From the NCBI GenBank assembly GCA_034008185.1, contig CM067086.1, positions 40,876,507 through 40,940,506 of the forward strand: a stretch of DNA of 64,000 nucleotides, given 5' to 3'. The stretch comes from Gorsachius magnificus (taxonomy: Eukaryota > Chordata > Aves > Pelecaniformes > Ardeidae). The notes under the pieces were generated by a model. It was not told the DNA's origin and searched no databases. It was given only the letters and a program-made list of their open reading frames with translations. Below are positions 25,611 to 37,429 of the stretch, one piece after another. The number at the start of each line of letters is the position of its first letter. The first letter of the stretch is position 1. A program made the position numbers and the translations under genes.

Positions 25611-26104
25611 ACTGTAAACATAATTTATGGGTTATAGCTCAATTGTGGAGAGGATGGAGCCAGTGCATAAAAATGGCTTTAGTTTCCTTTTGCTCTCTTG
25701 TTTCTCTGCTGGTTCAGTAACCCTGTACTTCACTGAAGAATTTGCTGTCTGGTTTAATTTCAGTCAGATTGGAAACAGCTGCAGGGGTCAGAAAGTTCAT
25801 CAAATATCAGCGTGGCAAAGGAAGTGGCTAAGCCTGGCCCTATTTTTCTTGTGCAACAAGCAGTAGAGAAGACAACAGCATACAAGCTCTAGGTTGGATG
25901 TGTGGTGCAGTAGGATCAGCTGTTAACTAGTCAAGGCAGGATTACCCAATTAAGTCATTATTAGGGCCATTGTATATGGAGCACGTGTTGCAAAGCAGCT
26001 GGATTCTACCAGCAGATTTGGCTCTGAATTGCTGGCTCTCAGAGCTGACTATGAGCTATTAGGGGATGTTTCTAGAGAGGTGGTTGGTCTAAAAAAATGC
26101 ATTC
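25611..26104. other. Non-coding spacer between two MIR-like relics
   Basis: Unique-looking sequence. The 79-codon plus frame at 25627-25866 has a hydrophobic stretch but no family resemblance. Confidence 0.55.
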
Positions 26105-26225
26105 AGGATTAAGGTATCTGGTGTTCCTAGCTTCAACTCTTCAGTCTGCTGCAACTTGTTCCAAATGACCTTAGGTAAGTCACTTTGTTTTATTTTTCTC
26201 AGCTTCCTCCTTGGTGGAATTTTGC
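26105..26225 (+). mobile_element. MIR-like SINE core relic
   Basis: AATGACCTTAGGTAAGTCAC at 26164-26183, followed by TTTTCTCAGCTTCCTCC, matches the sense MIR core ('GTGACCTTGGGCAAGTCACTT..CTCAGTTTCCTCATCTG'). The preceding GTATCTGGTGTTCC..AACTCTTC part fits the tRNA-derived head ('CCTGGGTTCGAATCC..CTCTG') loosely. Confidence 0.6.
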
Positions 26226-28122
26226 CCTGTTGCCTAACACAGATGCTACAAACGTTACTTGGGTAGTGCTTTGCTCTGACCATATGAATTGTCATAAAAT
26301 ACAATGGTACTGTTTGTTTTATTACACTGTAATTTCTTTCTTAGAAGTTCTCTGCTATAGAATATAGCACATGCAGGGATTTTTAATTTTATATTAGAGC
26401 TAAGATGTATGGAGTAAAGAGTATTGAATAAATTAGGAGGGGGTGAGAATTGACTGTCTGGTTTGTCTCCTGGTGATTGTGATTATTGAGAATAGTATAT
26501 TTCTGCCTTCAGAAGTTGGATAATATTCAAGATGTCAATAACACCTATTTGAAAATCAAGCAGTTTGTGCTACTTGATAAAAATTATGTTCCTTAACAAG
26601 AGGAATTTTGCAATGTAAGGGCCCAATTCTGAAAACAAATGTTCCAAGATCCAGTCTGTAATTACAGTGCAAGAAGTTCAATTACTAGCAAACAAAGGCT
26701 TCATAAAAGTAAGTACTTTTACTAAGGATAAGAACTGCAGGACTGAGTCATATGCAGTAGGCTTTATTTCATTCCTGTATTGACTAATTAAGATGTCTTT
26801 CATTGGCACTAGTGATTCAGGCTTTCACTATGATAAAATGAGACTTACCTTTGTTCAAAATCCTGTACTTGATCATAGCTCTTTAGAAGTAGTATAGGTG
26901 CTATTTTTCTGTTTTATGCTTGTCTCATTCGGAAAGAGGTGAAGAATCGCTGAAGAAGTGACCATAACTAAGGATAGTGAACAGACTGTTGTGAGAACTG
27001 TGACGTTCTCAGGCAGGAGAATCAGCTACTTCTTCTTAGGGCAGTACAGAAACCTTCAGTTTAGCAATAAACGACAGCTGGCTTGAAATGAGAATTATAG
27101 ATAGCTTGATTGAGCAGATTAACGAGGTTCTGTATTATTCTTTAAATGAGGGCTCCCATAGTTTATCTTCCAAGTGTGTGAAGTACATCTCGCATGGTTG
27201 TTCAATCATTGCGTGCATATTGGTGGAAGAGCCCATTCTGCTTGCACAAAGGTAGCTCATATCCAGCTTAAGAGAACTCTTTATGAAATGGATTGTGTAA
27301 ATAACTACATTTTTGGAGGAAAATCCCCTGTATCTCCCAAGTATACGGTATGTTTAACTAAGCTATCACTGTCAGATTACTTGATAAATCAATCCAAAAG
27401 TTTGAAAGAGATGCTGAACATTGTGTCCACAGAAACAAAGCTTTAAAAAAAAAAATCCTTGCAAATAACATTTTATCCATGTTTTTGAAGTGAAGTTTCA
27501 TATTAGGTGGCAAAGCTGTTATCAACACATTCATTCTTTTGGGCAGAATAAAGGAAATCATTCTCTAATGTGAAATTGGGACAAGTAAGTAATTCCAACA
27601 AGATTTTTAGAAGCTCATTCCTTTTATCAGTCATAACTGTAAAACAGCTTTACATCTTGAAATACAGCAAGGTGGGTGGGGGGAGGTGAGTTTGTATGGG
27701 TTTTTTTAATTATTTTTCCCCTACGAAAAATAAGTATGTAATTGAGTAGGTATAAAATCTTTGCAGAACATACAGTACTGTGGTTACAAAAGACAGGCAG
27801 GTTACCGTAGATGGGCTGTTGTTTGGCTCTCTTGCACTTCAGCAAGAGGAAATTTGCCTTTCCCTTTAGCATACATTCTTTTTCACAAGGTGACAATCAT
27901 CATGTTCAAGTGTGAAGGAAGCGTAGCTGCCCTAACTTTAGCTATTCATTGCCTGTGAAGTTCTAATCACTGAGTCAGCTGAAGATGAAGTCCTATTTCT
28001 TCACAGGTCAGGTGCAGTGCTGGTAATCAGAGTGAAAGCCTCTGTAGCCTGGTCTGCTTGCGAAGACACCTTCCTCATGAGTTAGAAAAGCAGGGAACGC
28101 TGGCCCAAAACTGGCAGTGGGG

Positions 28123-28209
28123 TGTTTTGGGGTTGTGTTTTGTTGTGGGCGTTTCATTTGGGTTTTTTTGTTGTGGTTGTTTGGTTTTGATTTTGGGTTT
28201 ATTTTTTTA
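28123..28209. repeat. G/T-rich low-complexity tract
   Basis: Runs of TTTT and GGTTT, GGGTTTT and TTGTTGTGG with almost no A or C over nearly 90 bases. Confidence 0.8.
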
Positions 28210-28471
28210 GATGGGCCTGATTTTAGTTTGTACTTACGTGATTTTCCTTATTGGCACAGGTATTATAACTGCATCTGAAAATAAGATTGTCACATGCTAT
28301 TGCACCTAAATATCAATTTGCATGCCCTGCTCCTTAAGTAATCTCTCCTTTAGAACTTGCTGTGAAACTGTATGTACCTACTTTCTAGGTCTTGGTGTGG
28401 TTTTCTTTGTGTGGTGTGGGGTTTTTTTGAGACACTTGATCTTTTAGGGTCTGTGTCCTGAATTACTTTTA

Positions 28472-28486
28472 ATATATATATATATA
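28472..28486. repeat. (AT)n microsatellite
   Basis: Seven and a half AT units. Confidence 0.95.
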
Positions 28487-31233
28487 GCTAGGAGGAAAAA
28501 AAAACCCTATTAAGTCTTTAAAATTTTGTTGATCTTTATCCTCTTTTTGAAAACATATATATTTCTGTTGTCATTATTTTAGCTGTTAAAAAAAGTACAG
28601 TTTGCATACTGCAAAATGAACGTGCTATTTCTAACATATTATATTAAAAAAAAATCTATGATGTCATTCTGAAATTCTTTAGCAAAGACAGTGATTCCTA
28701 GTTCTGAAGTTATAAGTCTTCAGCCTTCTGATAGGCCACAAGCACAGCCACATAGTGTTGTAAGCCCATAACTGTGAGAGTGGCACACAAACTGCAGACC
28801 ACTGATTGCTGCAGACCTAGGAAGCTAAGATTCTTGTTTATGCGGTTCTGTCCTTGGTATTGCAATGCATCATCTTTGTAAATTCATCTCATCACTGGAA
28901 ATCCTTGTGCGGTTTAGGTGCAGGGATTGATAATAAGGCTTTTTGTATTTTATAACAAAGGCATCTGAGGAAAGATGGAGAAAGTAATTGCTTCTTTTTG
29001 GGTTGTCATCAAAATACATGACTCTATAGCTGAAAGAGGAGTCTGGTGTGCTAACGTGCTATCTGTGCTACACACTGAGGACTAAATGCTTTCTATCTCA
29101 CACAATAGTAATGACAAGTAATTGAGGAGCTCTGCAGGATGCAGAGAAAGTTTTAATTTGTGTGTGCTAAAGACTGATGAAAAGACATATCCTATCCTGC
29201 TTCTCTTTGATGCCGTGACCATGCCTGGTTTTCTTTGCCAGCACCGTAGGCTTTCTGCTTGCTGTAGGTCCGTCAAGTTACCCTTCTGGGAAGGAGGCTG
29301 CTCTTGCTTCTTATTTCTTCAGCTTCCCTTTCCTGCTGCCTTTCTGCTCTGTTCATCTGCTGACAAAAGCTGTTGCAGATACTGGGTTGGACTGGCTTGC
29401 TTTGTGCTGTATGACGTAGGTTAGGAATTCTTATTTACCCGTAAGCATCAGTTGAGGGGAGGAAGTTGGTTTTACTCTGTAATAGTATGTCATACTGATG
29501 TTTATAGTATAGCATTATAAAAGTAAACTAATAGTTACATGTGGGTCATATTAGCTTTCAGCCAACAAAATACTTAGACATATGCTTTAACTCTAATCCA
29601 GTGAATAATTCCATTGACTCCAATGCACTGCTCACCTACTAAAAAATAAGAATGTTTAAGTGCTTTTCCAGACTGAAGTCTTTATTAGTAACCTGCATAT
29701 TATATATGTGTATTGTTCGGATACACGGGATAATCATGTGGTGAATTATTCCTTTATGTTTGATAGGATTGAGTAGTATTTTTGTATCTGTCTGCTCTAT
29801 TCATTTTTCACATGTTAATGACATTCATCTTGTCTATCTGTGGTGTTTTTAATGTGCCCATCACCAGAGTATCTGCCTGTCTCTTCTGCAAAATAAATGC
29901 CTCTCAAGAAGAGATAGGAACGGTAATGCATGTGTAATTATTTAAAAAAAAAAAGGTTATTACTGAAACATAGTAGCCTTCCTTCCCCCACTCCAATATT
30001 TATTTTTTCTAGTGACAAAATCTGCAGCAGAAAGCACTGAGCAACAAGTTTATCAATTTGAACAGGCCAACTGCACAACTAAATGTATGTGAAACTTAAC
30101 AAATCCCTTGGGGAAGCTGACTGTAAGAATTTCCTAGTCTGTGTCGAGTTACTGAGGTGAGACATGGTGGATTGAACTTAATGCCTTAGGCAAGCACAGT
30201 CAAATAGAGAGAGTTTAAGATTTTGCTGTGTCCATGAAGGGATCTGCTGGTAGTTGTCTAAATTAAGCTTTCAGAAAAGAATATAACACTATCATGAGCT
30301 CTTTCCCTTGAATATTTTGGCAGGTTATTCTGGTTTAAAAGAAATCCAAGTAGGATTTCCTCTGTGTAAGCCTCATAGCAGTTGCAAAAAGATTGAAGGG
30401 TTATTCCTCTTACCAGGAACAGCAAAATACTGGAACACAAATTTTCCTTTATGCTGTGCTGTCTGTTTTAACGCCATAGCATTTAGCCAAAAACAAGGAC
30501 CCCCACCTGCATGGGAATTGACTGCTATGTAGGTGCTGCTGATGTGAAGACTGCAGGGACTGCACACCTGCCCCGGGTCTCTCATCACCTCCTTTCTTCT
30601 TGCTTGCACCTCTGTGAAGGGAAAATTGATCCTGGTGACTGATCTGGCCTCAGCGGCCTTTATGACCCCACAGCAGCTAGCCTGAAGAAGGCAGCAGCAG
30701 CCTATGGAAGAGTCTGTATGCATGCTACAGAGTTTAAATGAGGTCTGCCAGTGACAGCAGTGCCTTCAGCTTACAGTGGTAAAGAAGCCACTTGCTGTAT
30801 ACATGGTAAGAGTTGGAGAGTCATCAGGAGAGAAGGGAAAAGCATGGGTAACTGAGTGTCATGCAGAAATCCAGACAAATGAGCTTGAGCATTTTTGGAA
30901 TATGTTTTTGAGCACAGGTGAGCTCACATCCTGGGAAGCTGGAATTTTTGGTCATCTGTCTGCAGCATGGCTTCAGCTGTAGATTATACAGCTGTGAGGG
31001 TAGCCTTGCCCTGTGCCTGGCACGTAGCTCAAGTTCTCGGAGTGAACCTGGAGCTGCTAGTAGAGCTGGGTCCCAAGTAGAGGGGTGGGATTTGAGCTGC
31101 CTCTGTCATAGCCTGCTGTTGTGTTTAGCCCCAGCCAGCAGCTAAGCACCAGCCACTCGCTCCCCCACGGTGGGATACAGGAGAGAATCGGAAGGGTAAA
31201 AGTGAGAAAACTCATGGGTTGAGATAAAGACAG

Positions 31234-31239
31234 TTTAAT
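31234..31239 (-). terminator. Poly(A) signal of the LTR
   Basis: The minus strand reads ATTAAA, roughly 160 bases after the expected start site and about 120 bases before the LTR end. This is a common variant of AATAAA and a sensible position for the R/U5 boundary. Confidence 0.5.
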
Positions 31240-31422
31240 AGGAAAGCAAAAGCCGTGCATGCAAGCAAAGCAAAACAAGGAATTAATTCACTGCTTCCCA
31301 TCAGCAGGCGGGTGTTCAGCCATCCCCAGGAAAGCAGGGCTCCACCACGCGTAACGGTTACTTGGGAAGACAAATGCCATCACTCTGAATGTCCCCCCCC
31401 TCTTCTTCCTTCTTCCCCCAGC

Positions 31423-31428
31423 TTTATA
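31423..31428 (-). promoter_or_regulatory. TATA box of the LTR
   Basis: The minus strand reads CATATAAAGC here, within the LTR. Position fits a U3 promoter with transcription starting about 25-30 bases downstream, near 31395. Confidence 0.6.
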
Positions 31429-31699
31429 TGCTGAGCATGATGTCGTATGGTGTGGGATACCCCTTTGGTCAGTTGGGGTCAGCTATCCTGACTGTGTCCC
31501 CTCCCAGCTTCTTGTGCACCCCCAGCCTCCTCGCAGGTGGGGTGAGAAGCAGAAAAGGCTTTGAGCCTGTGCTAGCACTGCTCAGCAGTAACAAAAATAC
31601 CCCTGTGTTATCAACACTGTTTTCAGCACAAAACCAAAATGTAGCCTTATGCTAACTGCTATAAAGAAAATTGACACTATCCCAGCCAAAAGCAGCACA

Positions 31700-34600
31700 G
31701 TGGCAAAGTGAAGAGGGGCTTTAGAGTTAAAAATCATCTCCTTTCTCCTTGAAAAGGGGCTGGAAACCTAGATTTCACTGTGTGTTGTTCACCCTCAGTT
31801 CTCACTGGGATCTCCAGCTCTGTTTCTTTTCTAGTGTGTACAAACACAGCTGTAAGTGACGTTAGGGATTCTTGGATCACTCTTCTTCCACGAAGGATGC
31901 AGCTTCTTGTTTCACTGCAGTATAAATAGCGTATTTACAAGGTGGCCTGCATGTAAGGCACAGAAAACACCAGACTCTTTTCATAATCCGAGGCAAGCAT
32001 TCATTGGCTGGGGAGGGCTTTTTTTTTTTTCCCCCTCCCCGAAGCATCCTGAGATTTGGGCTTGAACAATTGTTTTACTGTTCTTTGACTTTTTTTTTAA
32101 CTTGTTCTCAGATTTTTTTTTATTATATTGTTGTTCAGTTAAATTGGTTAGGTGGCAGTTTGTCTTATTGCCTGGTAGGAATTGGGGAGGGAAAGTTAAG
32201 CAAGTATATACTACTTGGATTATTTAAAGGTGATATGGGGCTGAGGTGCCACTGCATATTTGCCATCTCTATATTTAGATCATAATTTTTCTTCAGCTCT
32301 TTGCATTGCCAGTAGTGGTGATGATCTCAGATGTAGGATGAGCCTATGCCCTTTTCTCATTTGTTAACCCAGGACCTCCAGCAATTAGCTAGAGTCAAAT
32401 AAATATCATGGGATACAAGAATGATGCTAACGTCTCCAGCTGAGTGATATGTTTACATCGAATCACTAATCTTTTTAGTTAGATGACAGGAATTGATAAG
32501 TACATTTTTCATGCGATCCTAGACAGACTGTTGGTCAAATGTTGAACTTGACTGCCAGGGGCCTGTCTAGCCATTGACACTACCTCAGTTTTTGGTTCCA
32601 GGGAGATGAGATGTTGCTCCAAAACCTGTAGGAACAGGGAGTTAGGCATATGAACAAGTGTGTTTAATCTGTCTCCTATTGCTCAGAGCAAGCAGTAGTC
32701 TGCCAGCACAGTGACCAATCCCTAGAGTTAATTACCATAATTCATTAGCAAAGCCTCACTTCCTGGATGATTTGAGTTGATTAGTAGGCACTTTGTTCTG
32801 TCACCTTTTTTTGGCTGAGCATTCAGTTAGATGTTTCAGACTCCAAATACTTAATGGATTTGCATGTAGCACTTCCACAGCAGGGAGAAACAACTGAAAT
32901 CTAATGCAGCCTTTTGCTTTTCCTGCAGCCTTTGGGACGTGCTGCAAGGGTTAATGGGAATGAGACTTTTTAACTCAAAATACTGAAACTTTTTTTCTCC
33001 TGTGCTTTCCTTCTGAGCCCTATGACCTTGTTATATCAGCTGATTACAGCTGAGCACTTTCAGAGAATTTAGGGTAATTTGCTTCTCAAACGCTAATATT
33101 GCAGTAGGTTGTAGATCTTCCTGAAGAAGAGCAGGAGCTATGCAGGTTTTCTGTAGGACTGAGAACATGTCTATATTGACATGAGCCATTATGTTTCAGG
33201 TAGAGAAAAAAGCTGCTCGCCTATTACCAATGTGCTACTGAGAATGACCAGCCTTTTATTTGCTTATGTACTTTAGTAGGCAATGGTATGTAGTAAGAGC
33301 CTGTAAGTCATGAGGTTGTGAGAAGGTCCCAGTTAAATCGGAGGATGTACCAGTTGCAGTGAAAGCTATACTTGCAGGGTTTAGTAACTTTTTCTCCTAT
33401 CTGTGGATTTCAAGTTTGTCTGTCCCTTGTTATATGTTTGGACTGAAGCTTGGTTCATCTGTCTATGGACAAATAAACCCCGTGATATACAGCAAAATTT
33501 TGTTAATATCTTGTTCAAGTTAACACAAATTACAGGCAAGATCAGCTCTTCCCAGTACTGTTGCCTGAGGACATAACACTTCAATTTTTTTGTCATTTTC
33601 TTTTGTTCTGCTTCTTACTCAGTTACAAAACTAATAAAGATTTTAGAGTAAGAGGTATGGTTTTGAAGAAAGGCTAAAAATTCTCCCTTTCATTCCAGAG
33701 TGATACTCTTGGGAGGTGGGCTTAGTGGACTTGATTTTAAGAATTGAGCTGGGGAGAGAACAACTTGATGTGAGGAATGAGTCCTTTTTTTGATTCACAT
33801 TAAAAGGTATCTATAACCCTTGAAGTACAGGAGTGTAATATTGACCTTGTATAATATTACTAAAGTAATGCTGTGAAGCTGGCTCAAGACATACAGATGC
33901 ATTGGGTCAGAAATTAGCAAGTAGTGAAGTTATTTTCTTCAGCATGGTATGTTAGTGCAGGTATAAACTTAGAGGTGGTTCCAATGAGAAATTATGCATG
34001 CACTTTATACATTAGTGGAATCAAGTAATAAGTCATTTGCACCTTATCTGATGTTACAGAGTTACTTGAATACCTTTGAAAAGGTGCTAGGAATTCAGTA
34101 TGCTGGCTGTCTGGATAGATTTGGTTGAGAATAGTCAAATACTCTTGATTTTTCTGGTTGTTACTTTTTGAAGCCTTCTTTTGCCAATTTTTTGGGTATG
34201 TGCAGTAAGAAGACAAGTAAGTAAGAGTTACTGCAAAGGAAAGTGTTGGGGTTTTTTGTTGGTGGTTTTTTTTATTGCCATATGCAGGTATTACCCCATC
34301 TTAGTACCTCAAAACAAGAGAGTTAAAGTCTCGTCAGTATTGGTAGACTTAGGAGTTTGACATCAGGGTTGGACTGCATTTCTTTGGGGTCCAGTGTATA
34401 TCCAGCGCTTTGCCTTGGGCTCTCGTTATTTACTACTGCAAGGACTATTGGCTGTCAGACAATACTGTAGTGTGAGTTACTGTATTTCAATAAAGCTGTG
34501 TCCTTGGCCTTTAATCTGGTTACCAGAGATCTATGTTTTCTGTCTCTGTAGTCCAGAGTGGCATTTGCAATGTAACAAACGCTTTAAAGATTTACTTTCT

Positions 34601-36494
34601 TCTGGCACATAAGAATGTTTTTCCAATTTAGTGTTTCTTCCCTAAAAGAAGTATGCATCTTCAAATAGTTAAGTTCTAATATGAACAAGTAATCTGACGG
34701 GTGTCACACACCTTAACAGTGTCCTGGCTTTAAAGAAAGGATTTTCCATTTCGCTGAAAAGACTTGACAGTGTTCTTTCTTTCCCTAGTGGGTTTTGCAT
34801 AGAGGAAACTAGCCAAAGATACTGGAAAAGCTAATACTTAAGTAAATTTGGATATATTAATGCTTTTAAGCTTTGAAGTTTATTTCTAGTGACAAAAGCG
34901 ATTCTGCAACATCACGATATATTTAGTTACAACTGAAATCCTATGTAAAGATATTCAATCTCTTGTACTCACATCTTAATAAAATTATTTTTATTTAAAT
35001 ACAGTACAAGCAGCTATAGTGTGTGTAGGTCTAAACTGATTTTAGACCTTTCCTAGTTGTGGGGTTCTGCTAGAGCCCTCTGGCACAGCGCAGAGGTGTG
35101 CCAGAGGCGGAGCTTGCTGTAAGTTGAAACTGAATGAAAATGCAGAGATGGAGGGGCCTGGAAACTGGCAGGGCATGGCTCTGCCTTCCGTCCACTGATA
35201 AGTAGATCTGGCCAGCTTCCCACTGATAAAGATGCTGCAAAAATCTGTTGCATCCTGGACTACTGCTACAACCACAGCTGTGGGAGGCATTTAGTTTCAA
35301 TTATTATTTGCAATGTATCCTACCAGGCTTTCCTATATTCTTGCTGCCTGTCTCATCATCAATACTTTTGGGTTAAAAATGACTGGCCTTGTAATTTGTT
35401 GACACTTGGAGAACTAGTAAATGGAAATTTTTTGCCAAACTCTTATTTTCGGCATTTTAAAAGTTTGCACAGCAACATGCTCCATGTAATCTAGCGTGCA
35501 ACTGGCATATGATGCAACATATTATGATGAACCAGCTAATTTATTTGCGGCTAATGGGCAATAAGTAACAAATACTAATTCAGAACAGATTTTCTCATCA
35601 TATATTACCTGTAAATATTTTCCCAAACATATTTGCTATTTGAAAGTTTCAATCACAATTTAAGTTAACTTATTTCTTGCTGATTTGGGAGGTGCTATTT
35701 GTGACACTAATTGGGATGTGAAATTTAAGCTCGTTCAATTGGGTTCATGATCCTTTTATTCCTTGATTGAATTGATACCCTATTTTAAAAGTTATATCTC
35801 AAATGCTAGTGGTTATGAAGTTTGCAGTAGGCAAAGCGATTCCCTGTTTCCTTACACAATTCTGTCAGGAAACCAGTTTGCCAGAGCACTGTTAGAAAAC
35901 AAACACAAAAACATGTGACTATCATAGAAGTGCAGCTGGTAAACCACTAAAGTGAACACTTTACAGTTTCTGCAGCTTGGGAACAAAAATAAATGGCTGC
36001 ATGTGAAGAAGTACACTATAGATGAGGATAACCTATTCTGAGCATTTTCTCACATCTGTTACCTTCCCAAGAACTTCTGCATGTTTGTCCCTCTTCTGTT
36101 TTCCTTCCAAGTAAATGTTTATAAACTGCTTAATCCCCTCTCAACACGTGCGTATAACTTCTACCGACGCTAATGTTAATTGCTTATGCTTAGTGCCAAG
36201 GACATAGGACCTCTTTTAGGGTCAAATTAACTTCATTTGCATAAAGCCTTGTAATTGTCAGGTCCAAAAAATCCCCATTCATAAGGGCTGAAATACTAAC
36301 TTTATACTTGTATAAAGAAAGGAAGTTTAACACAGGTCCAGTTTAGCTAAATACAAGCTCTTCAGTGACCTAAAACTTGAGGGATACTGCCAAAAGGTGA
36401 AACTAGGTTAAATTATTATGGATGAGTATAAAAGAATGGTATGGGCAAGTGGAGATAAAATTTGGAAGACCTGGGTACAAAGTGGAATCAACTA
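31700..36494. other. Non-coding DNA, no gene seen; possible conserved blocks
   Basis: No gene recognised. A T-rich tract follows at 32020-32125 and a G/T tract at 34243-34277. Stretches at about 32690-32805, 35450-35640 and 36120-36260 are free of simple repeats and rich in TAAT and ATTTGCAT-like motifs. They could be conserved non-coding elements, which cannot be shown from one sequence. Three overlapping minus-strand frames at 35042-35300 have no domain. Confidence 0.5.
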
Positions 36495-36598
36495 ATAAGA
36501 GACAAAGCACTGAGAAAGGAAGGATGAGAAAAGGGCTTGCCCATTGCTTAGTGAGTAAGCAAGAGACCTATAAATGCCTTGGCATTCTCAGAACAATT
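36495..36598 (-). mobile_element. Possible MIR-like SINE relic beside a CR1
   Basis: GCACTGAGAAAGGAAGG, GGGCTTGCCCATTGCTTAGT and GAGTAAGCAAGAGACC resemble the antisense MIR order ('GGCACAGAGAGG..ACTTGCCCAAGGTCACACAG..AGTGGCAGAG'). It ends where the CR1 at 36601 starts. Confidence 0.35.
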
Positions 36599-36600
36599 TC

Positions 36601-36940
36601 ATAGAATCATAGAATTGTTTAGGTTGGAAAAGACCTTTAAGATCATCAAGCCCAACCGTTAACTGAACCGTGCCATCCCACCACTAAACCATGTCCCTAA
36701 GCACCTCATCTGCCCATCTTTTAAATACCTCCAGGGATGGGGACTCGACCACTTCCCTGGGCAGCCTGTTCCAATGCTTGACAACCCTTTCATTGAAAAA
36801 ACTTTTCCTAATGTGTAACCTAAACCCACCCTGGCAGAACTTCAGGCCATTTCCCCTCATCCTATCGCCTGTTACCAGGGAGAAGAGACCGACACACACA
36901 CACACTCTCTTGCTACAGCCTCCTGTCAGGTAGTTTGTTA
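36601..36940 (-). mobile_element. CR1 LINE, young and 5'-truncated
   Basis: Plus-strand reading starts with ATAGAATCATAGAATTGTTT, the reverse complement of the CR1 3' end with its ATTCTATG octamer repeat, then AGGTTGGAAAAGACCTTTAA and GATCATCAAGCCCAACC. A minus-strand frame (36684-36905) keeps the end of ORF2 with [20 protein letters not shown], a hallmark of the CR1 ORF2 C-terminus. Only the last 340 bp of the element are present. The frame is still open over 73 codons, making it the least decayed CR1 in the window. A short ACACAC run at 36893-36904 lies inside the element. Confidence 0.95.
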
Positions 36941-37429
36941 ACTTCTTGCTGCTTAGTGTTCACTAGAAGAATTAATGGACATCATGTCTTACTATTAATG
37001 GCCATGGCAAAGTGTGAGAAACTTGGGCGTTTATATAAAAATAAAGGGATAAACAATACCTAGGGAAGAAGGGTTGTAGTGTAGTGGTTGGGGATTTTTG
37101 GGTGTTTTCTTCTTATTTTAATAACTAATGATATTTATCAAAGAGTGGGAATTGGCCAGGCTGCTTGCATAGCTGACAGAACTATCTATGAAAATTCTTG
37201 GACAACTGGTGAGGCTCTTAGCATACTAGCAAGTATAGAGCTGTGCTCACACTGCTTACTTCAGCACACGAGTTAGATGCTTAAGTTAGGACTCTAGGCC
37301 TCAAATAGGGAGTAGAGATGATTCGAGGCTCCTGCTGGAGGCAGGGGGCCTCTCTGGCAGTACCCTTCTGTATAAGAAATTATCATTTAGGCATTTAATT
37401 TGTTTCCCAAGGGAAGTTTCTGTGAATAC
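36941..37429. other. Non-coding spacer, nothing recognised
   Basis: AT-rich, no gene or nameable repeat between the young CR1 and the ancient CR1. Confidence 0.55.

Larger units (their letters stand above)
26226..31116. other. Non-coding DNA, no gene seen
   Basis: No gene recognised. It includes a G/T-rich tract (28123-28209), a TA microsatellite (28472-28486) and a degenerate CCATTGACTCCAAT motif at about 29611. Open frames near 29122-29424 (+) and 30373-30723 (-) lie in slightly GC-richer DNA and show no domain. Confidence 0.55.
31117..31699 (-). mobile_element. Solo LTR of an avian endogenous retrovirus
   Basis: A 583-bp block that I recognise, on the minus strand, as a widespread neoavian LTR. 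It starts TGTGCTGC at 31699 and ends ..AAACACAACA at 31117, giving the usual TG...CA ends. In order along the minus strand it holds a U3 with the conserved 'TGTTGATAACACAGGGG' phrase, a TATAAA box at 31428-31423, a near-palindromic GTAACGGTTAC at 31361-31351, a poly(A) signal ATTAAA at 31239-31234, and a U5 of about 100 bp. No primer binding site, polypurine tract or gag/pol/env remnant flanks it on either side, so it is read as a solo LTR left by recombination. I could not find a clean target-site duplication. Subfamily not assigned. Confidence 0.85.

Noticed and set aside
30918..31655. Several overlapping frames of 60-90 codons on both strands
   Set aside because: They lie in or next to the LTR, which has no coding role; the frames reflect its GC-richer composition.
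36691..36933. 80-codon plus-strand frame
   Set aside because: It is the antisense of the young CR1 ORF2 end.
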